DNA of 64,000 nt from positions 49,188,869 through 49,252,868 of the forward strand of contig NC_133370.1 in the NCBI RefSeq assembly GCF_049309525.1, written 5' to 3'. This DNA is from Garra rufa (lineage: Eukaryota > Chordata > Actinopteri > Cypriniformes > Cyprinidae). The translations under genes and the position numbers were made by a program. Below the pieces are notes generated by a model. That model was not told the DNA's origin and searched no databases. It saw nothing but the letters and a program-made list of their open reading frames with translations. Shown one piece after another: positions 27,101-35,199 of the stretch (positions within the stretch are counted from its first letter, which is position 1; each line of letters opens with the position of its first letter).

Positions 27101-29335
27101 CAGAAGTGGAACAAAGACAGACAAAACCTTAAAACGGGTGATATTGTTCTCATTATCGATGATACTTCACCACGGAGTTCTTGACCTCTAGGTCGAATCT
27201 TGGAGACATTTCCGGACAGCAAAGGATATGTACGGCGAGTTAAAGTGAGAACGAAGAACAGTATTCTGGAGAGACCTATTATCAAATTTTGTTTTCTAAA
27301 AGACATGTCATGAGAATCTGAAGAAACCCACTAATCAGAAGATGCTGCAGTATTTTGGCTAATTTTTTATTTTTTTATTTTTGAATTTTCCTTTCCTTTG
27401 TTACTTTTTATAAACGTTATGGCTCTGTTTTTTTTTGAAGTAATTGTCACAAGCTAACAATTAGGGGCTGGAATGTTGGAGCCATTTCTTTTTCTATTTT
27501 TCATCGAATGGACTGATTTAATAATTTGAATACAATTTAGCTGGTTTAATTTGTTAATTATAATTATTTGTGTTTATTTGATTATTTGTTTTGAATGTTA
27601 TGGGTTTGTGTGTGGGAAGTGAGGAGTAGGTGGAGCGAGAGTAAGGGGAGACGGACACAATTTTTAGACCATGTGGTCCGCGGGTTTGGTGGATCGGAGC
27701 TAATGTTTTAGCAACTGTGAGTGTTAAGCACTATGTTTTTGTGAAAATAAAGCAATGGAAAAGATTAACCACGGACTTGCGCGTCGATTTATTTGCCCCC
27801 CTCTGGATAGTGGCTCATCCCTGTAGCTGTGCCGCTACATGTTGTGCTCTCAAGTCTTACGCATTCACATGCATTTCAATCAGTTCACACGGTCTCACGC
27901 CACACCATGTATTTCTCACGCTGAGAAGTAAGGGATATCTTGTCCTGTAGGACAATTTTGAAGTTGGAGGAGAAAATGAGATGGGAGGTTTTCGACGTAC
28001 CCTAACTGTCTTAAACTGGATTACACAGAGTTTGCATGTGCATCACAGAGCTAGACAAGATGAGCATTAAAGGGTTAAAAGTGTATAAATTCCACTTCCT
28101 TTTTTTTTTAGAAAATAACTGATTGTTTCACTAGATAAGACGCTTCTTCTTCGGCTGGGATGTTTTAGAGCCGTCTGAAGCTGCATTGAAACTGCATTTT
28201 GGAAGTTCAAACTTAGAGCACCATAGAAGTCAACTACATAGAGAAAAATCCTGAAATGTTTTTCTCAATAAATATGGAAAAAAAGAAAGACATGAATATC
28301 TTGGATGACAAGGGAGTGAGTAAATTATCTGTACATTTTTGTTCTGGAAGTGAACTCCTTTAACAATTCAGGTCTGTCACTATGGTTTATATCTCGTTGT
28401 GATATATAAACTCACAATTGCAAACTATAAAATCTGGTATTTTGAAATAAAAAAGCATGAAAAGAAAAAAAAATAGTTGGCTAGCGGTTCACCTTAGCAT
28501 GTGAATAAATACCTCCTGGACTAAAATTACCCTACTAATACTAATATAATGCTTACTAGTACTAGGCTACTGCTCTATAATATAGAGTTAGAATAAACCC
28601 TTTCATTGATACAAGTACTGATTACTTGGTTACGTTTATTATGAATTGTTAATTAATTACTGGTAAATAAGAAATAATATTGTTACCTCTTTATTATCTC
28701 TTGAAGAATATAACTATAAAATCATAAATTAAGCGTACGTTTTATTTCTCATCAGTCCTCACCTCTTTCTCTGTCCTCTGTGCTGTAGCTGATACAGTGT
28801 TGTGGTTTTTATGTTCATCCATACACAACACACATATACATTTCTGGTCAGTCTGACAGAAAACCTCAAGAAGCTTGTCGTGTTTCTGGCAGATCATCTC
28901 CTGCAGTCGTCCAGTGGCATCAATGACTTTGTGTGGTTTATGTGAATTAAACTCCTGATGACGGTCAAAATGAGTTTGACAGTAAGAGTTCAGACACACC
29001 AGACAGGACTTGACAGCTTTGTATTTTCTTCCAGTACAGACGTCACACTCCACATCTCCAGCTCCAGCAGGAACCACACTTTGAAGTTTAGTCTTCTTCA
29101 GGTTCTCCACCATTTCAGCAAACACCACGTTCTTAAATAAAGCAGGTCTTGGACTGAAGGTCTGTCTGCACTGAGGGCAGCTGTAGACTCCCTTCTCATC
29201 CTCCTCTTTATTCCAGCAGTCTGTAATGCAGCTCATACAGTAACTGTGTCCACACTGGATGGTCACTGGATCCTTCAGGAGATCCAGACACACCGGACAC
29301 AAGAACTGATCCACTGAAATACAGGATTCTGCCAT
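12011..29335 (-). CDS. finTRIM gene B (RING, B-boxes, coiled coil, B30.2)
   Basis: Predicted exons are 29335-28763, 13791-13696, 13596-13363, 13100-12941, 12800-12753 and 12540-12011. All introns are GT/AG, phases agree, and the total of 1641 bp gives 546 residues. Seen: an MAESCISVDQ start; RING C3HC4 (C13 to C56); B-box 1-like cysteines from about C97; B-box 2 at about 149-178; coiled coil across exons 2-4; VTFTNIVPRTRKDFLQ linker; PRY-SPRY from about residue 371. Family role: cytoplasmic E3 ubiquitin ligase of the fish-specific finTRIM group, with B30.2 as target-binding module. Intron 1 is about 15 kb because a BEL/Pao element with a nested L1 sits in it in antisense orientation. The RING exon is 573 bp, one codon shorter than in A, C and E (CVLCMDEH instead of CLLCMVDEH), as in D. 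An upstream in-frame ATG (29347) would add four residues; MAES is preferred because all paralogues share it. Confidence 0.85.
13822..14678 (+). repeat. BEL/Pao 5' LTR, carrying a MITE
   Basis: This matches the 3' LTR (27474-27839) outside two extra pieces: a ~40-bp segment near 13970-14010 and the 452-bp Harbinger-like MITE at 14060-14511. Both extras are also in the solo LTR of gene D but not in the 3' LTR of this element. Confidence 0.9.
14060..14511. mobile_element. Harbinger-like MITE, copy 2, inside BEL LTR
   Basis: Terminal inverted repeats TGCTGCC/GGCAGCA are flanked by TTA (14057-14059 and 14512-14514). The 3' LTR has the uninterrupted site 'ttttta-gacc', which directly shows the insertion and its 3-bp duplication. 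The interior is an internally shortened version of the 2229-2760 copy. Confidence 0.9.
15142..16585 (+). pseudogene. BEL/Pao gag (DUF1759-type), broken
   Basis: 15142-16167 is one frame interrupted by a single TAA at 15583-15585. A Lys/Glu/Ala-rich coiled-coil segment follows (around 15601-15775). A frame change near 16125-16170 leads into 16190-16585, which has the DUF1759-type sequence FSGDPLEYRPFMKSLIHNIE, a capsid-like domain of BEL/Pao gag. Compared with my memory of the family layout, the middle of this domain looks shortened after LLKHHFGEK. It assembles particles in intact elements; here it cannot be made as one protein. Confidence 0.8.
16576..16935 (+). pseudogene. BEL/Pao zinc-knuckle region
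   Basis: The frame contains CLFC...CFACLKKGHLTNAC and CQICSKKHPTVLH: cysteine/histidine spacing of the nucleic-acid-binding knuckles that join gag and pol in BEL/Pao elements. It overlaps the end of the preceding gag frame and stops at 16935, where the intact polyprotein would continue into protease. Confidence 0.8.
17068..17463 (+). pseudogene. BEL/Pao aspartic protease-like region (DUF1758)
   Basis: Translation near 17075-17110 gives LDPGSSATFC, the Asp-x-Gly/Ser motif of retroelement proteases. It continues into 17116-17463 with LLIGVNIPKAMEPL, typical of the BEL/Pao DUF1758 domain. A frame interruption separates it from both neighbours. Confidence 0.7.
17513..17744 (+). pseudogene. BEL/Pao reverse transcriptase, N-terminal part
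   Basis: The frame carries NSVVRQDGHYQICLPFRKP and MPNNKKFAE, the start of a BEL/Pao RT. It is cut at 17744 by the L1 insertion and resumes in register at 24642 after the 14-bp target duplication. Confidence 0.85.
18015..18790 (+). pseudogene. L1 ORF1 (RNA-binding protein), frameshifted
   Basis: 18015-18221 gives a Lys/Pro/Ser-rich start. 18364-18546 gives LQSRSMRDNLVFTGIPEQ, the conserved opening of the L1 ORF1 RRM domain. Downstream frames give EGKKAIISVDKLYINGQLY, like the C-terminal domain, ending near 18790. The pieces are in different frames. In intact elements this protein coats the RNA as a trimer. Confidence 0.75.
19222..20577 (+). pseudogene. L1 ORF2, AP endonuclease and start of RT
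   Basis: A 451-codon frame starts MSSINFLTWNVRGIG (catalytic Asn), followed by LLQETHL (Glu), GDFNT (Asp/Asn) and SDHASV (Asp-His): the complete signature of an apurinic-type endonuclease. A Lys/Glu-rich linker follows. The frame stops at 20577, and after a shift the RT motif NNKAPGPDGFPAEFYK appears at about 20610-20662, directly before an inserted repeat. Confidence 0.85.
20663..21017 (-). repeat. Repeat inserted inside L1 ORF2
   Basis: LINE coding sequence is continuous on both sides (…PAEFYK to 20662, then S-x-S-QQKLKLPT from about 21018), while the ~355 bp between them is unrelated. It starts 'aagatggcggccgcc' and ends 'ggacttctcctttaa'. Read on the minus strand it begins TTAAAGGAGAAGTCC, like a fish DNA-repeat terminus. 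The exact boundaries and target duplication are unclear. Confidence 0.55.
21018..23165 (+). pseudogene. L1 ORF2, reverse transcriptase and C-terminal region
   Basis: Frames in succession (21302-21961, 21963-22337, then several) show LDAEKAFDRVNW (RT motif A), TRQGCPLSPSLF (motif B) and SLYADDILLYL (motif C, catalytic YADD). The C-terminal region follows with frame changes near 21960, 22335 and 22680. At least four breaks, so no active enzyme. Confidence 0.85.
23993..24335. repeat. TTA/TAG-rich microsatellites in L1 3' UTR
   Basis: Runs of TTA (23993-24017), TAG (24015-24040), ATT (24150-24182) and more ATT/ACT repeats (24285-24325) lie in the non-coding 3' end of the LINE. The surrounding 23165-24641 has no gene. 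Confidence 0.85.
24642..25492 (+). pseudogene. BEL/Pao reverse transcriptase, main part
   Basis: The frame resumes with KFAEQRALSILKRFKKDEEF after the L1. A shift near 24745 leads into 24749-25492. Seen: WYIPHHGIYH, VVFDCAASFQG, MADIEGMFHQVKV (first catalytic Asp) and NNFYLDDCLKSV (catalytic Asp pair). The frame stops at 25492 with RNase H starting in a new frame. Confidence 0.88.
25501..26160 (+). pseudogene. BEL/Pao RNase H region
   Basis: The frame opens with NSVYDPLGFLAPVML, a strong BEL/Pao hallmark. HHFCDASEIGYG (catalytic Asp) and WMDSTSVLKYI (Asp) follow. The stretch IPRLKLVAAVLASK carries Lys where RNase H enzymes of this family have the catalytic Glu (known family pattern LEL), so the active site appears damaged. 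Confidence 0.8.
26264..27310 (+). pseudogene. BEL/Pao integrase, catalytic segment missing
   Basis: A zinc-binding segment (HCGRSQLLAKLHKRYW … CLFCRRWHG) is followed by the core HVGIDYFGP (Asp) and ISDNGTNFIGAE (Asp). After ENVKWDR the sequence goes straight to IIRIVKK. The stretch that in this family carries the catalytic Glu before that point appears deleted. The C-terminal chromatin-binding tail is in another frame (to about 27310). 27311-27473 is non-coding and leads to the 3' LTR. Confidence 0.8.
27474..27839 (+). repeat. BEL/Pao 3' LTR (no MITE)
   Basis: 366 bp from TGTTGGAG to CGCTACA, followed by the target duplication TGTTG. It is preceded by a purine-rich ttaggggctggaa stretch that could prime plus-strand synthesis. 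It shares the body of the 5' LTR but lacks the MITE and the ~40-bp segment. Confidence 0.9.
27935..28362. repeat. Foldback MITE half in intron 1 of gene B
   Basis: From 'gtcctgtaggacaattttg' to 'gaactcctttaac', matching the right half of the foldback family. The same half with the same left boundary is in intron 1 of gene D (48715-49135), so it predates the duplication. 28363-28760 is plain intron sequence. Confidence 0.6.
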
Positions 29336-29384
29336 TTTTTTATGCAAGTGCTGATATAAAGTTGCAACAGGTCAACAGCACTTA

Positions 29385-29398
29385 AGTTTTTGTTTCTC
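29385..29398 (-). promoter_or_regulatory. Degenerate ISRE upstream of gene B
   Basis: The plus strand reads AGTTTTTGTTTCTC, which differs from the perfect element of C and E by one base (C to T at the sixth position). It is 50 bp upstream of the gene B ATG. Gene D has the same change. Confidence 0.6.
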
Positions 29399-29519
29399 TA
29401 CACTAAAGCTTCCTGGTTGTGTTTGAGAGACGGGAAAAACAGGCGTGTCTGTAAATTCCCAAATAATACAAATGTCCACTAGGTGTCAGCCTCATACAGA
29501 CGTTAGGAGTTGGTCAGTA

Positions 29520-29815
29520 AGGGCTATCACATCCAAGGCCCATGACTTAATCCTTGAAGCAACACCAACAGGACGTGTAAAACAAACAAAGGATGACTCT
29601 GTCAGCTTCAGCCATCCCTTCATTGATCTGGTTATCAGGTCCTAAATTTCTGTGGTAACAAAAAGTGAGACCAACACCATATGCCTCTGTCAACCTGCTT
29701 GTTGGTCACCCTGAAACTTAAATCAGTCCAAACATGTGTTACCGCAATCAGTGACTGTATGGACATTCTCAGTCATTTCAATAGATTTGATAGATTGGTC
29801 AGTGCTTTTTAAAGG
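29520..29815 (+). pseudogene. Decayed BEL/Pao scrap downstream of the gene B promoter
   Basis: Shares phrases with 9610-9800 (e.g. 'cttaaatcagtccaaaca', 'gactgtatggacattctcag'), which there lie in the decayed pol copy. No open frame. The same piece is at 50340-50640. Confidence 0.5.
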
Positions 29816-29824
29816 GTTTGTGCA

Positions 29825-29996
29825 AGGCTGGTTGGCTGGTTTTAGCTGTTAATAGCTGGTCAGCAGGCCGGTTTTAGAGGGGTTTTGGCCACTTTCCCAG
29901 GCTGGAAGACCAGCTAAAACCAGCTACTTCCAGTTTAAACCAGCTAAGACCAGCCAACCAGCCTAGGCTGGTTTTAGCTGTTTTGTTCAGCAGGGA
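29825..29996. repeat. Palindromic AGCTGGT-type repeat
   Basis: 'ggctggttggctggttttagct' style units face 'agctaaaaccagc' and 'gaccagccaaccagcc' units, forming an imperfect foldback of about 170 bp. A second copy at 50665-50853 has an additional ~20-bp unit. Confidence 0.7.
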
Positions 29997-30290
29997 AATC
30001 AAGCAGGCGTGCTCTTAACGACTCAGGTATGTCAGAAATGTATATCTGGCAGTTCTGAGTTTATATATCACATCTCTTTGTGAACAAGTGGAAAGGAAGA
30101 AACTATAATGATGTACTTGATTTGTTTTTAGAGGATCTGCAGATGAGGAATAAAACCCATCACTTTTGTGCATCAAATGGGTAGAAGATTTATTTATATC
30201 AGTCATAAAGAGAAATACATTGAAAATACATAATTAAAATAATAAATACAAAAATATAAATTATTATTATTAATATATTATTAAAGGAGA
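29997..30290 (-). other. Conserved 3' flank block of gene C
   Basis: 30095-30215 matches the block also found at 11518-11640, 38978-39100, 50955-51075 and 58798-58920, each downstream of a finTRIM gene, with a minus-strand AATAAA. It is either distal 3' UTR or conserved flank. No gene is seen here. Confidence 0.5.
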
Positions 30291-31514
30291 AGTTCAGTTC
30301 CAGAACAGAAATATACAGATAATTTAGTCACCCCCTTGTCATCCTAGATGTCATGTCTGTCTTTCTTTCTTTCTTCAATCAATAAGAAATTATGTTTTTT
30401 GAGGAAAACATTTCAGGATTTCTTTCCATATAGTGGACTTCTATGGTGCATCTATGGTGAGTTTGCTTGTAAGAGATGGGTCATCTTGTGCTTTTGTACG
30501 CTCAACGGAGATTAACAACATAGAGGGACTGTGGGTTTAAAGGGAGGGGGCTTCAAAGAATATGACAGGTACAACTCAGTACCACTATTCTCCCGAGAAC
30601 ATCTAGTCTCCTGGGAAAGTGTTGGCCTTGGCCTTCAGATAAGTTTTATCACTTTTTATAACAAACCGTTTATTATAACTTTATGGGCGCGAAGGTATGG
30701 CTACGAATTTTTGAGATAACCAGTAACAAACGAGAGAGTTGAATGAAGTGCACCCACGTGGGGAGACGGCCGAGCCTGATCAACTTGATTCTCTCTCTCA
30801 CTTGGAGGTTGTCTTAACTGCACCTAAATTTAAAGTATAAAACATGGGACTTCTTGCTGGCACAGATGGAAGCTCAGCCGTGGGACAAGTGCGCATCGCC
30901 TGGCATTCTGGGACATACGTGTTGGTCTTCTACTGTGACTGCAACATAATACAATTAATACAAATAATATATTTAACCTCAAATGCTCGTCTTGTCTAGC
31001 TTTGCGTGAACTCTGTGTATTCTGGTTCAAGACAGTTAGGGTATGTTGAAAAACTCCCATTTTCTTCTCCAACTTCAAAATCATCTTACATCTCTGTTTT
31101 ACCTTTTTTTGTAAAGGGCGTTTGATCTTCTGTGCATATTCAATTTGTAAACACCGGGTCGGTACTTCTGCAGCGATGTAGGACGATTTTAAAGTTGGAG
31201 GAGAAAATGAGACAAGAGTTTTTCAATATACCCTAACTTTCTTGAACTGGAAAATGCAGAGCTAGACAAGACAAGCATTGGGGATTAAAATGTATATAAA
31301 TTGTCAATTTGTTTACAAAATGACCAATTGTTTTACTAGTTCAAACTCGGGGGCACCATTAAAGTCCACTATATGGAGAGAAATCCTGAAATGTTTTCCT
31401 CAAAAAACATAATTTTTTATCAACTGAAGAAAGAAAGACATGAACATCTTGGATGACAAGGGGGTAGGTAAATGATCTGTAATTGTTTGTTCTGGAAATG
31501 ACCTTCTCTTTTAA
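30291..31514. repeat. Foldback MITE downstream of gene C
   Basis: The outer arms start TTAAAGGAGAAGTTC and end in the inverse, with 'ttttgaggaaaacatttcag' on one side answered by 'ctgaaatgttttcctcaaaa' on the other. TTAA stands at both ends. The equivalent place near gene B (11735-11745) is an empty site. 30480-30950 between the arms is unrelated non-coding sequence, present again at 51540-51920. Confidence 0.7.
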
Positions 31515-31787
31515 CTAAATGAGTGATTTCCATCAACAATAGAGGTTGAGAAAAGCACAGAAACACATGGTCACTCAGCAGGACTCACACACACTGATCT
31601 TACTGTCTATATGAGGATTTATTACACACATTTATTCTGATTCTTGTTATTTCACTGAAAGAAGTTCAGCTGCAGCATTAATGTCAAGAAGAGAAAAGAA
31701 GGGACTCTATTACATCTCACTGTTACTGATTTATCATTCAGCTCAAAGCATTATGGGTAGAATCTCTCGTCAGTCTAATCTGATTCA

Positions 31788-34700
31788 TCAACACAGTTTC
31801 ACTGATGATCCGATATCAAACCAAAACCCAGGATAGAGCGGCTGAGTGAATGTGGTGTGGACTGTGTGGATGAGGCTCATTGTGTCAGAGACGCTGTAGA
31901 AGGACAGAGTTCCTGCACTGTGATCCACAAACACTCCTATTCTACTGCTGATGGACTTTACAGGGAGAACAGTCTCTATCTTATTGTGTTTGAATGAGTA
32001 ACTGGAGGAAGAGCAGCGCAAACTCCAGGACTGATCATTATGTCCAAACACACACTCATTACCCCATCCCTTCCTGCTGATGCTTTTATATGACACTGAT
32101 ATATACACAAAACCACATTCACCAGCACTCCACTCCAGCTCCCAGTAACAGCGTCCACTCACACTCTCTCTACACAACACCTGACTACGCTCATCAAATC
32201 TGTCTGGATGATCAGGATACGACTGGACTGTGTGAGTGTAAGTAATCACTCTGTTGTTCTCAGACAGACGGAGGTATTTATATGCTGTGTTCAGATCCAG
32301 AGTGAGCTGATGGGAATCTGATGGAGATAAAACACATCAGAATCAGGAATTATGAATCTGCTTGATCTTTTCAAGTAGCTGAACTCTTCATGTTCAGAGT
32401 ATCATCAGTGTCTCAGTACAGATGAGCAGATATCCAGAGCAAATCATCATTTACATCATTATTTAAAACTCTTTTTCACCTTCTACAGGAAGAACATGAA
32501 CACACTCAGTGAGTTTTTCTGCTTGTTTTCTTACTGACTTACATTGTAGGAAGTCGTTCCTGGTCCTGGGAACAATGTTGGTGAATGTGACTGTGGAAAT
32601 CAACAGACATGAACAGTGTGATTCTCATGATCCTGCATCCATTCCTAAGACATTTCTAATATGATGTTCTCCATGATATGAGATGATGATGGACTTGTTT
32701 CTGAGAGCAGATCAATCTCCAGGACTTTACCTCTGTCTGAGATCTTCTTGAGCTCCTCTTTGCAGATATCCTCCAGTTTGTCTCTCAGCTGATGGACAGA
32801 TTCTCTCAGACCATCAGAAGGGACCACAAAAATGAATGGATCATCATTTCTGTCTGCAGATTCAGAAGGTGCTGAGAGAGACTGAAAACTCTACAGAAAA
32901 CAGAAATCAAAACTCATCACCGGGACCGGGACACTGCTTATAAGAGTGAAAGAAAAGTTCTGATATGAGACCCATTTGAGCGAGATTTCCACAGCCAAAA
33001 ACCATTTGTAAGCAGTGTCTCTTGATTATATAATAAGACACTCATGAAACGTTTCTCTGGGAGTCTCCTGTCACAGCAGGATGTGTCTCAAGTCCACTAT
33101 GATGGTGTTGTTCTAGATGTCTGTTACCTGCAGGAACTGGATGTGATCCTGTGTGTGTGAAAGCTGCTCCAGCTCAGCGTCTCTCCTCCTCAGATCATTG
33201 ATCTCCTGCTCCAGTCGCTCCAGTTGTTCTTCAGCTCGACTCACTGCTCGCTTTTCCTGATCTCTGATCAGCCGTATCAGCTCAGAGCGGCTTCTCTCAA
33301 TGGAGCGGATGAGCTCAGTAAAGATCCTCTCACTGTCCTCCACTGCTGTCTGTGCAGAGCGCTGTTAGGACACACAGTGATTCAGGCTTCAGTGGGACTG
33401 AAAGAGACAAGAGAGTCTGAACTGAGACTGAGACAAACTTCTCTTCTTCTCCAGACTCACCTTATGAGACTCCACAGCCTCTCTCAGCTGCTGAACATCT
33501 TTCTCTCTCTGCTGGATTCTCTGCTGGCAGTTCAGCTGCATCTTCTTCAAATCTCTCTGGTGAGGGAAAAATACAATATACCACCATCATTATGTAAAGG
33601 TTGCATGAATCCGATATTGGTGGAGTGGATCAGTGGCTTAAAATCTTTTCTTGTATGTTAGTGGTTATGAAATGAAAACCCAAAATATCCTTGATATTTA
33701 TTAATAAAAGAGGTTACTCCACAGTAACATATTGCACATTTTATATCTCAAATCTAACTCCCCAGTTTAAAATAATAGGTGTTGTTTTATTTTATTTTAT
33801 TTTATTTTTTGTACCTTTTAAAATGATAAGATTTGAAATAGCCCTGTTTGTGACATCACTATTTGTCTCTCCACGTTCCTGAACATGTGTATGTGAATCA
33901 AGAAGCGCTCTTAACAACTCAGGTCTTTCACAATGGTTTATATCTCATTGTTATATATAAACTCAGAATTACAAGTAAAAAAAAAAAAAAAATGTGAAAT
34001 GAAACATCTAATTTATTTTATTTATTTACATACATTTAGTAAAAATATTTGGCTAGTTATTCACATTAGCATTTGAAAAAATACCTCCTGGACTAATATT
34101 AGCCTACTAATACTAATATCATGTATACTTGAAGTACTATTAATATAACATAGAGTTAGTTGTCATTATCACAGAATAAACCCTTTCATTGATACACGCA
34201 CTGATCACTCAGAAAAGATTTATTATGTTACTGATAATTAATTGTTGTTAAAAAAACAATTAATATCTCTTAATTATCTCCTGAAGAATACAACTATAAA
34301 AAAAAATTTAAAAAAAAAAATTTAAAAAAAGAATTAAGCATAAGTCCTCACCTCTTTCTCTGTCCTCTGTGCTGCATTTGACACAGTGTCATGGTTTCTG
34401 TGTTCATCCACCATACACAGCAAGCAAATACATTTCTGATCAGTGCGACAAAAAACCTCTAGAAGCTTGTCGTGTTTCTGGCAGATCATCTCCTGCAGTC
34501 GTCCAGTGGCATCAGTCAAATTGTGTCTCTTTCCTTTAAACCAACTCTCATGTTGTTCAAGGTGATTCTGACAGTAAGAGTTCAGACACACCAGACAGGA
34601 CTTGACGGCTTTGTGTTTTCTTCCAGTACAGACGTCACACTCCACATCTCCAGCTCCAGCAGAAACTGCACTTTGAAGTTTAGTCTTCTTCAGGTTCTCC

Positions 34701-34927
34701 ACCATTTCAGCAAACACCACGTTCTTAAATAAAGCAGGTCTTGGACTGAAGGTCTGTCTGCACTGAGGGCAACTGTAGAATCCCTTCTCATCCTCCTCTT
34801 TATTCCAGCAGTCTGTAATGCAGCTCATACAGTAACTGTGTCCACACTGGATGGTCACTGGATCCTTCAGGAGATCCAGACACACCGGACAGCTGAACTG
34901 ATCCACTGAAATACAGGATTCTGCCAT
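31788..34927 (-). CDS. finTRIM gene C, complete
   Basis: Predicted exons are 34927-34352, 33556-33461, 33361-33128, 32890-32731, 32590-32543 and 32317-31788; 1644 bp, 547 residues, GT/AG throughout. Domains: RING C3HC4 with ligands C13, C16, C28, H30, C33, C36, C53, C56; B-box 1-like about 97-126; B-box 2 about 149-179; coiled coil about 193-356; linker VTFTNIVPRTRNDFLQ; PRY-SPRY about 372-547 ending in KLC. It likely acts as an E3 ubiquitin ligase in antiviral innate immunity, as known for finTRIMs; the target is unknown. This is the compact form of the gene (3.1 kb) without a transposon in any intron. A perfect ISRE lies 53 bp upstream of the ATG, and a minus AATAAA at 31618-31623 is about 165 bp past the stop. 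Gene E is its duplicate. Annotation pipelines might call such genes TRIM16- or TRIM25-like. Confidence 0.9.
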
Positions 34928-34979
34928 TTTTCATGTATGTGAGCGCTGATATAAAGTTGCAGCAGGCCAACAGCACTTA

Positions 34980-34993
34980 AGTTTCTGTTTCTC
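34980..34993 (-). promoter_or_regulatory. ISRE upstream of gene C
   Basis: AGTTTCTGTTTCTC on the plus strand is a perfect ISRE, 53 bp upstream of the ATG. A TATA-like ATATAAA at 34949-34955 lies between the two. Confidence 0.78.
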
Positions 34994-35199
34994 TACAATC
35001 AAGCTTCCTGGTTCTGTGTTTGAGAGACGGGAAAAACAGGCGTGTCTGTAAACTCCCAAATAATACAAATGTCCACTAGGTGTCAGCCTCATACAGACAC
35101 TGGGAGTTGGTGCTAAAAGGACTGCTAGCACAACCAAAGAGTCAAGGTTTGGCTGGTTAGCATGGTATTCTCAGAAAATACTCGGGATCAAAACAGAAA

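Larger units (their letters stand above)
13822..27839 (+). mobile_element. BEL/Pao LTR retrotransposon in intron 1 of gene B
   Basis: The element is bounded by LTRs (13822-14678 and 27474-27839) that start TGTTGG and end CTACA, with a perfect 5-bp target duplication TGTTG at 13817-13821 and 27840-27844. The interior encodes, in order, a DUF1759-type gag, zinc knuckles, an aspartic protease-like domain, reverse transcriptase, RNase H and integrase, the BEL/Pao order. It lies antisense to gene B. A full L1 copy (17745-24641) splits the RT region, and stops, frameshifts and small deletions occur throughout, so the copy is inactive. Gene D keeps only a solo LTR at the equivalent position. Confidence 0.92.
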
